Shown here: one piece after another, positions 1 through 8,247 of the stretch
Layout: each line of letters begins with the position of its first letter
Numbering within the stretch: position 1 is the first letter of the stretch
Origin: Clostridia bacterium
Lineage (GTDB): Bacteria > Bacillota_A > Clostridia > Christensenellales > Aristaeellaceae
Reading direction: 5' to 3'
Length of the DNA stretch: 64,000 bases
Assembly (NCBI GenBank): GCA_017430945.1
Contig: JAFRMB010000033.1
Location: 1 to 64,000, forward strand
Translations under genes and position numbers: made by a program
Notes under the pieces: generated by a model
Told to the model about the DNA's origin: nothing
Seen by the model: the letters and a program-made list of their open reading frames with translations, nothing else
Databases searched by the model: none

Positions 1-102
1 AAGATTGCAGAGTATATCAAACATCAGCTGGACGAGGACAGAATAGGGGAGCAGATGACGATGTTTGGTAAGGACGACGACCCTTTTAAGGGTGGCAAGT
101 AA
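1..102 (+). CDS. IS200/IS605-type transposase TnpA, C-terminal end (partial)
   Basis: The window opens inside a reading frame (frame 1) that ends at a TAA. The visible 33 residues include YIKHQLDEDRIGEQMTM followed by a DPF motif. This resembles the C-terminal tail of Y1 (HUH) transposases of IS200/IS605 elements, which often end in YIxNQ...ED...DQ...DPF. The catalytic HUH and Tyr residues lie outside the window, so activity cannot be judged. The family call rests on tail similarity recalled by eye, and any other small protein with a similar tail is possible. Confidence 0.5.
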   Translation, partial: KIAEYIKHQLDEDRIGEQMTMFGKDDDPFKGGK

Positions 103-210
103 CAGAACGGCCCGTTCAGACGGGCGGTAAGTAACAAGCCTACGCAAATGCCAGACCGTCTATGCGCCTGCGAGGGCGCAGCTAGTATTCCAGGGCTTTG
201 CCCGCATGTG

Positions 211-234
211 AAAAACCCCCGGCTATGCCGGGGG
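211..234 (-). terminator. Intrinsic terminator of the minus-strand ABC exporter locus
   Basis: A perfect 8-bp stem with a 3-nt loop (CCCCCGGC-TAT-GCCGGGGG) is followed, on the minus strand, by five T residues. It lies 27 nt past the stop of the permease piece at 261. It could also be the subterminal hairpin of the right end of the IS200-like element whose transposase ends at 102; the two roles are not exclusive. Confidence 0.7.
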
Positions 235-260
235 ATGATTATTTGCAGTGATCCGTTTCG

Positions 261-1874
261 TCAATCCATATCCGTGAGTTTCAGGTTCTTGACCTTTCGC
301 AGCACGATGACGTTGATGATGACCGTGAAGAACACCGTGATCACCGCGCCGAAGGCCCAAGCCGGCAGACATATGCTGCGATCATACTGGACGAAGGCGG
401 TCTCGATCGCCCGGGTGATCCTGTAGGAGACCACCGCGCCCATGACGATGCCAAAGAGGACGCCGAGGATCGTCGTGACCACCATCTCCCGGGTGACATA
501 GGTGATGACCTCCTTGACCGTGAAGCCGTTGATCCTCATGATCGTCAGCTCGCGCTTCTTCTGGAGGATGTAGGTGTTGGTCAGGTTGGTCAGTACCACG
601 CCGGCCATGACCGCCGCCATGAAGATGAACAGCGCGACGATGGCCGTGACGAGCGTAGAGGTCGAGGCAAACAGGCTCTTTTCGGAATCTGAGCGGGTAT
701 AGTTCTCGTAACCGTCGATCTTCAACAGGTCTTCCAGCAGTCTGTCATCGTTGGCCCCGTACAGGCGTATATAGAACTCGTTGTCGATGCAGTCGTCTCC
801 GAATTGCTGCCGGTAATAATCCCGGCTCATCACCATGACGCGGCCGATGTAATTGTCGAAGATGCCTGCCACCCTGACGTTCGCGGTCCTGGAGTTCGCA
901 AGGGTGAGTTCCAATTCGCTGCCGATATCGAGGCCGTAGCTTTCCGCCGTGCGCTTCTGGATCAGGATGCCGCTGTCCGTCGGCGCAAGGGGCTCGTTCG
1001 TCTTCCAGTCCAGCAGGTGATAGTACGCGCTGATCTGGGAAATATCGCCGCAAAGCAGCTCACCCACCAGGATGTCCGTGACGCGGAAGGTGACCACGCC
1101 TTCGTGGAGCTGCGTATACGCGATCCCGTCGCGATCCAGTCTCTGCGAGATCGCGTCGGCAGCATTATCGTTGATGAGGACATCGTATTTGATACGGCCG
1201 TCGTAATCCACGATCCTGGAGTATTGGTTGGAAAGAGCCCCCTCTACCGCCGATTTCAGCGTGAAGCCGATGACGACCAGCGCGCAGCAGCCTGCCACGC
1301 TCACCACCGTCACGATGACGCGCCTGAGATCAGACCGGATGTTCAGAAGGATCAACCTGGAATACAGCGACAGCAGGTGCTTGCTGTGTCCCGCTTTCTT
1401 CCGCCCGGCGGGCACCTTGGGCTGCATCAGCTGGATGGCCGTGGAGCGAAGCAGCTTCGTACAGGCAAACCAGGTCGCGGCAACGGAGAGCAGTGCGCCA
1501 GCAGCCAGTGCGATGGCGGTGGAGCTGACGACCAGCATCGGCTTCGACGTGTCGAAGGTGTAATAGGGGCGAGCGCTTTTCAGGACATAGATCTCCATCA
1601 GGAAGCGTGCCGAAAGGATGCCGAGGGTGGTCCCGATGATCGTGCTGGAAACGCCGAACAGGAGATACTTGGCAAAGATCTCCCGGTTGAACAGGCCCAG
1701 TGCCTTGCCAGCGCCGACCAGATTCCTCTGCTCGTCGATCATCTTGCTGATGGTGGCGTAGATGACCAGCGCGCCCACCAGCACGAACATCAGTGAAAAG
1801 GTCATCTCCAGGCTGGCGAGGTTGCTGCTGCCGAGCAGAAGCTGGACGAAACTGGAGTTGCCGCGGCAGTTCAT
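261..1874 (-). pseudogene. FtsX-family ABC transporter permease, C-terminal half (fragment of a split gene)
   Basis: About 537 residues match the C-terminal half of the very large FtsX/MacB-type permeases of Clostridia. A first FtsX domain has a DEQRNLVGAGKALG-like stretch after its first helix, then about three membrane segments, an extracellular domain (residues ~220-400), and a last trio of helices ending in VLRKVKNLKLTDMD. The first ATG (MNCRGN) has no clear ribosome binding site. Reading the same frame upstream shows homologous protein (LPASRWII) right up to a TAA at 1902-1904. So this is the downstream part of a longer gene interrupted by a stop, not an independent gene. It would pair with the GAF-ATPase encoded at 4418-5638. 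Confidence 0.75.
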
Positions 1875-1901
1875 GATGATCCACCGACTGGCAGGAAGGG
1901 C

Positions 1902-3065
1902 TTAAGCAGCCTCGACGGCCTCGTTCTGCTTTTGAACGCCCTGTTCGTATTCGGTCTGATGTTCCGCGTACTGGGCCTCTCCCTCGTCGAGCTGAGCGCG
2001 GCTTTCATCCCGCTTCTGCTTCGCGCTCTCCAGCTCGGCTGCGCCGCTTTCAAGCTGTGCCTCTCCGTCGTAGTACTTTTGCAGGGCATCCTGGTACTCT
2101 TTTTGCTTGGCCTGATACTGCGCCAGACCATCGTTGTACTCCTGTTTGCCCATGTAGTACTTTTTGAGGGCTGCCTGGTATTGCTCTTCACCCTGCAGAT
2201 AGATCTTGTGCATCCTGTCCCACTGTGCACATCCGGCCGCAAGCATTTGATAGGCGTCACTCACGCTCGTTCTGATATAGGACGAGATGAAAGCTGTGAT
2301 GATATCCATATCAAGTGCCGACGTGCCGGGATCGGTGGCGTCGGGGTCGGTCGCGTCGGGATCGGTGGCGTCGGGGTCGGTGGCGCCGGGGTCGGTGTCG
2401 TCGGGGTCGGTGGCGTCGGGATCGGTGGCGTCAGGGTCGGTGGCGCCGGGGTCGGTGTCGTCGGGGTCGGTGGCGTCGGGATCGGTCGCGTCGGGATCGG
2501 TCGCGTTGGGATCGGTGGTGCCGGGATCGGCGGCGTCGGGATCGGTCGTACCGGGATCGGTGGTGCCGGGGCCGGTCGTACCGGGATCGGTCGCGTCAGG
2601 GTCGGCCGCGTTGGGATCGGTGGTGCCGGGATCGGTCGCGTCGGGGTCGGTCGTACCGGGATCTGTGGTGCCGGGGCCGGTCGTACCGGGATCTGTGGTG
2701 CCGGGGTCGGTATCGCTCATTCCAATGCCTGTCAGATCTGGAGTAGCGGGCTCCGTGAACGGATCCGGTCCAAAGGCCAGCTCGTCCGGTTCGTCGAACG
2801 ATCCCAGGAAAAACGTCTCTTCGCCCACGACCGGATCGACGGCGCCCGCGACGATCGGGGCATCGTCCCATGATTCGAGATCGAGATCAAGATCGAGATC
2901 GAGATCGGGCATGGCGTCCGACACGATGGCGGATTCGTCCGGGTATCCGGGATCGACGTCCTGCGGATCCTCGGCGATGACGACCAGCGCTGCACCCATC
3001 TGCAGCGCGAACGCCGTCAAAAACAGGACGACGAGCAGGCGGAAGGCTTTGCTGTGGCGCATCAT
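1902..3065 (-). CDS. Secreted repeat protein with signal peptide, Asp-Pro-Thr stalk and coiled coil, embedded in the permease gene
   Basis: The start is the first of two adjacent ATGs, 6 nt after GGGAGG. It overlaps the TGA that would end the upstream permease frame. The 387-residue product has a hydrophobic signal or anchor segment (RLLVVLFLTAFALQMGAALVV), a run of Asp-Leu dipeptides, then about 26 tandem five-residue units of the type DPGTT/DPDAT. The last ~120 residues (QEYNDGLAQY, ESGAAELESA) form a long coiled coil. That coiled coil and its lead-in (CAQWDRMHKIYLQGEEQYQ) look like the extracellular coiled coil of the same FtsX permease. The TAA at 1902 stops the frame just before the permease's next helix. 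It may be a chimera created by insertion of a secreted-stalk sequence into the permease gene. No enzymatic function is suggested. Confidence 0.6.
   Translation of the reverse strand: MMRHSKAFRLLVVLFLTAFALQMGAALVVIAEDPQDVDPGYPDESAIVSDAMPDLDLDLDLDLESWDDAPIVAGAVDPVVGEETFFLGSFDEPDELAFGPDPFTEPATPDLTGIGMSDTDPGTTDPGTTGPGTTDPGTTDPDATDPGTTDPNAADPDATDPGTTGPGTTDPGTTDPDAADPGTTDPNATDPDATDPDATDPDDTDPGATDPDATDPDATDPDDTDPGATDPDATDPDATDPDATDPGTSALDMDIITAFISSYIRTSVSDAYQMLAAGCAQWDRMHKIYLQGEEQYQAALKKYYMGKQEYNDGLAQYQAKQKEYQDALQKYYDGEAQLESGAAELESAKQKRDESRAQLDEGEAQYAEHQTEYEQGVQKQNEAVEAA
2319..2708 (-). repeat. Coding minisatellite, about 26 copies of a 15-bp unit
   Basis: On the plus strand the unit reads like GATCGGTGGCGTCGG with variants. 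It encodes DP(G/D/N)(T/A/D)T on the minus strand. The period of exactly 15 bp keeps the frame throughout. Internal blocks repeat at higher order, suggesting recent slippage or unequal exchange. Confidence 0.85.
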
Positions 3066-3175
3066 CCGTCGCCTCCCGTCAGGACCGCGTACAAACGGGT
3101 CAGCATATCTTCGGTGAAGCCTCCGGAAGCGAGCAGCGCCTGGATATTCTCCTTCAGGGTCTTGTTGAGGTCGAA

Positions 3176-4411
3176 TTAAAAGGAACGGGTGATCCAGAAA
3201 TCCATCGCGGTCGCGTTGGCATCGTCGATATTCACGGTCTTTGCGGTCGCCCAATCCACCAGGTCCGCCACATCGCCCATCGTGGCGCGCACGGAAGCGC
3301 GGACCTTCTCCTTGGTCTCCTCCAGCTTGTTCCAGGATGTGACCAGCTCGGCGCGGGCGTTGTCCAATTGTTTTCGACCGCTCCTGAGCAGTTTGCGGCC
3401 GCTGCTTAAGTCGGACTTGGCCTTGTCCAGCTTTGCCTTGGCCTCGTCCAGCTTCGGCTTGGCTTCATGAAGCTGCGCCCAGCTGGTCTGGAGCTGGGTC
3501 TTGGCATCGGCGAGCTTCACTTCGTTTTGATCGATCTGGCTCTCGCCGTCCGCCAGCGTGGTCCAGCCCTCATCCAGCTCAGCGCGGGCCTTCTGGAGTT
3601 GTTCGAGGCGTCGCTCAGCTTGCCCTACGCTTCGTCCAGCTGCGACTTCACCTTGCCCTGGACCTCGCCCGTCCCGGACCTGCGCGCGCCTCGAGGCCAG
3701 CCGCTCCAGACGTTCGGAGACCGTGCCGACAGCCGCTTCGTATCCGTTGCTGAAGCGGTCGATGTTCTCCGGCTTGTCAATGACGATCTCGGCCTTCATG
3801 AAGCAGCCGTCCAGCGCTTCCGCGTCAAAGGCATCCCTGAGCACCATCGCATAGAGGGTGTCGGGAATGCTCACGCTGGTGTGGTCGGGGTGATCGGCGA
3901 TACCCACGATGACGAAGCTGCCGTCCTTCAGGTATTCGGCCTTCTCGCCCTTTGCGGTCAGCGCCTTGACGGGGTCGCCCAGCTTCCAGCCCATATCCTG
4001 GGCCAGTCGCTGTTCCACGGCGCATTCGTCCGCCGCTTCCGGCAGGCGCCCCTCGATCAGATGGGTCTGGTTCACCCGCTCCGTGAGGGTGATGACGTTG
4101 ATCTCCTGTCGCTTGTCTCCGGAAGACACCTTCGCGCCGGTCTGCCACACGGCCTCGACGTCCACGACGCCCTCGACATCCCGGATCTGTTCCAGGTCCT
4201 CTTCGTTGAGCAGGGCGGTGGACATGATCTCCAGATCGCGATAATTGACCGCGTTATACATGTCGGAGCCGTTTCTGCGCAGGGCCGCGTCGGAAAAGCT
4301 GATGCCCAAAAAAGTCGCCACGCCAAGAAAGGCGATAACGATGACGGATAGATAGGACACCTTCTGCTTCCATATGTTGCGCAGCGAATCCTTCACCTGG
4401 GTCCGTTTCAT
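3176..4411 (-). pseudogene. FtsX-family ABC transporter permease, N-terminal part (frameshifted, truncated)
   Basis: The ATG at 4411 lies 6 nt after the stop of the GAF-ATPase gene, so the two are co-transcribed. The first ~230 residues look normal: a first membrane helix (YLSVIVIAFLGVATFLGISF) and an extracellular MacB-like domain. Between about 3605 and 3675 the frame is wrong. A neighbouring frame contains the expected coiled-coil text (VQGKVKSQLDEA) with its own TAG, so two compensating indels plus a nonsense change are inferred. After the TAA at 3176 the same frame continues with family-like sequence (FDLNKTLKENIQALLASG) to a TGA at about 3064. Three or more lesions mean this is almost certainly inactive as a full permease. 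Confidence 0.75.
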
Positions 4412-4417
4412 GATCTG

Positions 4418-5638
4418 TCACCACACCAGTTCTTCCTCATGCAGCGGATGTACGTTCTTCTTGATGCTGGCGATCCTGCCGTTGCGAAGCTTGACCACGC
4501 GGTCCGCCATCTTGGCGATCTCCGCGTTGTGCGTGACCATCATCACGGTCGTGCCCTCGTTTCTCACGATCTCCTCCACGACAGAGAGCACCTCGATGCT
4601 GGTGGTATAATCCAGCGCCGCGGTCGGCTCGTCCGCCAGGATGAGCTTCGGACGCTTGACGATGGCACGAGCGATGGACACGCGCTGCTGCTGGCCGCCG
4701 GACAACTGCCCGGGATAGTTGTTGGCCCGGTCGGACAGCTTGACCTTCGCGATCGCCTCCTCCGGGTGCATGGGGTAACGCACCAGTTCGGCGATGAACT
4801 GGACGTTTTCGAGCGCCGTCAGGTTGGGCATCAGGTTGTAGGCCTGGAAGATGAAGCCAACGTATTCGCACCGGAATTTGGTCAGCTCCGCATCGGTGGG
4901 GTGGGAGAAATCCTGCCCGTCGATCGTGAGCGTTCCGTCCGTGAGGAAGTCCATGCCGCCCACGATATTCATCATCGTGGTCTTGCCGCACCCGGATTCG
5001 CCCAGGATGACGACGAACTCATTCTTATAGATCTCCAGGTTGATCCCTTTCAGGACCTGCAGCACATCGTCGCCGGAGGGGAATTCCTTCGTGACGTCCT
5101 TCAGGACGGCGAGCGTTTCCTTCTTCTCGCTCAGATCGACCAGGAGCCCCTTTTCGTCGATGGTGATGGCGGTCAACGCGGCCATGCGTTCGCACAGCTG
5201 GAGCGCCTCGGCGTCGTACACGCCGCCGTCCTTGATATTCACGATCTGAACGCACCCGATGACCTCGTGCAGGTTGTTCAGCGGCACGCAGATCATCGTT
5301 TTGGTCACGATGCCGTTGTCGTCGAATACCGAGCCTTCGAACCGGGGATTGTTGGCGGCGTCGGCGATCATGATGGATTTCCCCGTACAGGTGACCATGC
5401 CTTCGATGCCCAGCTCGTTCTCAACGGTCAGGTTGGAGAGGTCCGCAGAGCAGATATGGAAAACGGGGCTCAGGCGGTTGGACTTCTTGTCCAGCAGCCA
5501 GATGGCCCCCGCTTCGCTGTTCAGGGTATTCACGATGGTCTCCAGACCCTGGGACAGGGCGTCCTCGAGGTTGTCCACCTCGAGGAGCTGCTCCATGATC
5601 CGGTACATCGCGCGTATATAGCGTTTTTCCTCAGCCAT
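4418..5638 (-). CDS. ABC transporter ATP-binding protein with N-terminal GAF domain
   Basis: This 406-residue protein joins two modules. Residues ~1-165 form a GAF domain ([18 protein letters not shown]...VIGCVQIVN), a fold that usually binds small ligands or nucleotides. Residues ~177-400 form a MacB/LolD-type ABC ATPase with Walker [10 protein letters not shown] (213-221), signature LSGGQ (312-316), Walker B LILADEP and an H-loop THN. It should power the FtsX-type permease encoded immediately downstream. The start follows AAGGAG by 8 nt. MacB-class ATPases normally lack a GAF domain, so ATP hydrolysis may be tied to an intracellular signal; that is inference. The permease partner is disrupted, so the ATPase may be orphaned. 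Confidence 0.88.
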   Translation of the reverse strand: MAEEKRYIRAMYRIMEQLLEVDNLEDALSQGLETIVNTLNSEAGAIWLLDKKSNRLSPVFHICSADLSNLTVENELGIEGMVTCTGKSIMIADAANNPRFEGSVFDDNGIVTKTMICVPLNNLHEVIGCVQIVNIKDGGVYDAEALQLCERMAALTAITIDEKGLLVDLSEKKETLAVLKDVTKEFPSGDDVLQVLKGINLEIYKNEFVVILGESGCGKTTMMNIVGGMDFLTDGTLTIDGQDFSHPTDAELTKFRCEYVGFIFQAYNLMPNLTALENVQFIAELVRYPMHPEEAIAKVKLSDRANNYPGQLSGGQQQRVSIARAIVKRPKLILADEPTAALDYTTSIEVLSVVEEIVRNEGTTVMMVTHNAEIAKMADRVVKLRNGRIASIKKNVHPLHEEELVW

Positions 5639-5730
5639 ACAGCACGCTCCTTCCGCGTACGGGTCTGCGCATCCCCTTTCGGGGCATAGTGCGGCACGAT
5701 GCCGCCTGAGGCAAAGATTTTTCTACGATC

Positions 5731-5759
5731 ATCATATCCTGATTCCGGCGATACTTCAA
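5731..5759 (-). promoter_or_regulatory. Predicted sigma-A promoter for the GAF-ABC locus
   Basis: On the minus strand TTGAAG and TATGAT are separated by 17 nt, about 90 nt upstream of the start at 5638. The same two hexamers with the same spacing occur upstream of the hybrid kinase at 8090-8118. Confidence 0.6.
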
Positions 5760-6118
5760 TATGTAAAAACCAAAAAAATCCCGAATAGCGCTGCCATCGA
5801 TGCACGTGCCGGCGTTGGGACCGGTACGGCTTCCTGACCCGAAAGCATCCCTTGGTTTGGCCGAACCCTTCGATGCCTCAAAGAGCTCTTTGGGTCAACG
5901 GCGAAGTATCATCGAAGCAGGTAAGCTTCCGTTCCGGGCCAGTGATATACAGTGCTACACCGTGATCGCACCGAACAGCGGGAAGACAGCGTTCGGTTCA
6001 TGCCTGTAGCGCTGATATGGCAGTAGCATCTCCTTCGGGCAGAGGACCATGGGATCCATACCGAAAAAGCCCGACTGGCGCCGGGACAGGGCAGTGGGGG
6101 GGCCGGAGACCTCGGCGT
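5760..6118. other. Intergenic stretch without a recognised gene
   Basis: Short open frames exist on both strands but none has a convincing ribosome binding site or a recognisable product. A weak hairpin followed by five T residues on the minus strand (about 6063-6088) may terminate the zinc-ribbon gene that ends at 6119. Confidence 0.4.
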
Positions 6119-6766
6119 TCAGCCGCGCTTGGGTATGTCCACGTGGCGCACACTGCCGATGGCTGGCATCAGCGTCGCATCCATGTGGGGGTTCAACACG
6201 CTGTGGTAGCGCTTCTCCATCAGCGCGGGGTCGGAATAGGCTTTCTTCGACTTGCTGCGGTTCACGAGGATCCCCGCAACGACCGCAGCGATGCACACCC
6301 ATTCTACGATCATCACCGCGCCGGGCGACACCTGGGACCGGCCGTGCGTCAGTGCCATGACCAGGCCAAAGGCGAACGCCAGCGCGAAGAACAGCGCGAT
6401 CAGCCTGAGTGCGAACAGTCTGGGATACAGCGTCCTGCGCTGGCCGCCGTCCACGATCTGGCGGATGCCGCAGTGGGGACAGGTGACGTGCCTGGAGGGG
6501 CTCCTTCCCTTGTCGTCCAGCAGGGCGTTCAGCTGTCCCTTCTCCAGGCGCTCCACGAGAAAGTTGAGCTGACCGCCGGCGGACGCGGCGAGATTCTGCT
6601 GGGCGGCAAAGCCCGCGCCGGAGCTGTTGTAGCCGCGCACGGTGGCCTGTGCGGAGAGCAGGGCGGTCCTGTTCACGGTGGCGTACTGCCTGCACTTGGG
6701 GCATGTGAACGACAGCATGACGGGCACTTTTACGGATGCGGTGGACGTGGTATAGGCTTTGGACAC
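6119..6766 (-). CDS. Membrane protein with split zinc-ribbon motif
   Basis: This 215-residue protein starts at a GTG, about 9 nt after GAGGAG. Two CPxC knuckles (FTCPKCRQY near residue 20 and VTCPHCGIR near residue 95) are separated by a Gln/Ala-rich segment and could together bind one zinc. Two hydrophobic helices follow (LIALFFALAFAFGLVMAL and AVMIVEWVCIAAVVAGILV), then a short basic tail. It lies 94 nt downstream of the 7709-6861 gene on the same strand, so co-transcription is likely. No function can be assigned. Confidence 0.75.
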   Translation of the reverse strand: MSKAYTTSTASVKVPVMLSFTCPKCRQYATVNRTALLSAQATVRGYNSSGAGFAAQQNLAASAGGQLNFLVERLEKGQLNALLDDKGRSPSRHVTCPHCGIRQIVDGGQRRTLYPRLFALRLIALFFALAFAFGLVMALTHGRSQVSPGAVMIVEWVCIAAVVAGILVNRSKSKKAYSDPALMEKRYHSVLNPHMDATLMPAIGSVRHVDIPKRG

Positions 6767-6860
6767 GGGGGAACATCTCCTCTCTATGGTCAGGGAAGGA
6801 CTGCGACGGCATCGGGAACGGCCGGGGGAAGGGGGGCGGGATCGACGGACATAACACCGG

Positions 6861-7709
6861 TCACGGCTCCACGGGGCCTTGATCGTCCCCCAGCACGGTG
6901 CGGAACACCGCGCTCCAGTCCATGCCGCCGTAGAAACCGGATTCCCGGTAGTGCCCGGTGTCCTCGGGCTCCCTGTAGGCCACGCTCACCGGCGTGGTGG
7001 CGGTCCGGGTGTGCAGGTCCACGGCGAAGAACATGGTGTCGGTGCCGTAGAACGGCACGCTGACGCTGCGGCTCGCGTAGGTGCGAGTATTGCGTTCGAT
7101 CCAGGGCACGCTGTAAAGCAGCTTGTTCTCCCCGTAGAAGAACACGGCCGTGTCGGCCTCCTTCAGGTTGCGTGCCAGGCGCCTGGGGTCCAGCTTCTCA
7201 TACCAGTGCACCTCGCCGGTGCGTGCCTGCTCGAAGCTGGTGTACACCCGGGGAGCCGTCTCATCGTCGATGTACTGGCAAAACACCAGCTTCTCGCCGT
7301 ATTCGACCTCTCCCGCGGCCAGCTCACCGGCCCTTCCCTTTTGGGCCAGCGCCAGCAGCGCCTTTTCGTCGGCGGCCTTGCCGCTGAAGGACGCGAACAT
7401 CTTCCAGTAATAGTTGTTGATCTTGTCGTCACTGTAGCAGGCGTAGAGCGTTCCAATGCCGATGGCGATGGCCAGCACGACGCTGACCAGGCAGGCGGCG
7501 ACGCGCAGGCCCTTGCGCTTCGGCACGTAGCGGAACACCGCCGCCAGCAGCGGGATCAGCGCCCCCACGCAGAACATGGCCGGCATGGTGTCCATGAAGA
7601 AGCTGTATGGTTCGCCGTACTCCCGATGGATCAAATACAGCCCCAGACCGACGACGCCGAGCAGGATCACCCAGAACAGCAGCTCTTTGGCAAATGTGCG
7701 CTTTTTCAT
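6861..7709 (-). CDS. Uncharacterised membrane-anchored protein
   Basis: The chosen ATG (MKKRTFAKELLFW) follows GGAGGTGACCT by a good spacing; an upstream in-frame ATG has no such site. Three hydrophobic segments occupy the first ~110 residues (FWVILLGVVGLGLYLI, MPAMFCVGALIPLLAAVF, VAACLVSVVLAIAIGIGTLY). The remaining ~170 residues are a soluble domain rich in Tyr and charged residues, probably outside the cell. No known family was recognised. Confidence 0.7.
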   Translation of the reverse strand: MKKRTFAKELLFWVILLGVVGLGLYLIHREYGEPYSFFMDTMPAMFCVGALIPLLAAVFRYVPKRKGLRVAACLVSVVLAIAIGIGTLYACYSDDKINNYYWKMFASFSGKAADEKALLALAQKGRAGELAAGEVEYGEKLVFCQYIDDETAPRVYTSFEQARTGEVHWYEKLDPRRLARNLKEADTAVFFYGENKLLYSVPWIERNTRTYASRSVSVPFYGTDTMFFAVDLHTRTATTPVSVAYREPEDTGHYRESGFYGGMDWSAVFRTVLGDDQGPVEP

Positions 7710-7942
7710 ACAGGTCACCTCCGTCCCGGTCCATCCCCGGGACATTTGTTTCTTCCTGTCCTCATGCACAGCGGTCCACCCGGCACCGGCAGGCGACGGT
7801 CGGCCGCGGGCGTGGCTATCCCTGTCGCCCTTCAAGCCAGGGCAGCTTTTCCGGCGCGCATGGCAGCCTGCGCAGATCCTTGAACTGAGCCGCGGCCTTC
7901 TGCCTGTCTGCGCCGGACGCTTCAGGGAAAACCCTTAAAGTT

Positions 7943-7972
7943 ATTATAACATGTATCAAAGCATTCGCGCAA
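7943..7972 (-). promoter_or_regulatory. Predicted promoter for the 7709-6119 gene pair
   Basis: TTGCGC and a perfect TATAAT are spaced 18 nt apart on the minus strand, leaving a leader of about 230 nt before the ATG at 7709. Nothing else was recognised in the leader. Confidence 0.5.
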
Positions 7973-8089
7973 CAGGATATGAAAAACTGATCGCGTCAAG
8001 CGGCCGAAAGCGCGTCGCATCCTTTGTCGATAAGGCTTTGTGTCACCAGTTGACGATCCGTTCGATCGTGGCGAGCAGCCTGAAAACTC

Positions 8090-8118
8090 TTGAAGTATCA
8101 GGGAACCTGTGTTATGAT
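8090..8118 (+). promoter_or_regulatory. Predicted promoter for the hybrid histidine kinase
   Basis: TTGAAG, 17 nt, TATGAT on the plus strand, about 130 nt before the preferred GTG start. It is divergent from the promoter at 7943-7972. Confidence 0.6.
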
Positions 8119-8247
8119 TAACATGGTAGATCATTACAGCATCGACACAGGCGTGCATCGGGGAAGGGGATGAACGCCTTTCGACTCGGTTGGATCTGTT
8201 TCATACAGACGGGATGCGTATCAGCGCATATGGATGGAGTGAACGAA

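Noticed and set aside
2319..2708. Regular repeats resembling a CRISPR array
   Set aside because: The 15-bp units are contiguous without spacers and stay in a coding frame; no cas genes are present.
1902..3178. Stop-codon readthrough or recoding at the two TAA codons in the permease
   Set aside because: Other genes in the window end normally with TAA, and additional frameshifts and a TAG in the same gene make decay the simpler explanation.
5800..6009. A 69-codon plus-strand frame as a small gene
   Set aside because: No ribosome binding site or recognisable domain, and it lies antisense to the leader of the minus-strand GAF-ABC locus.
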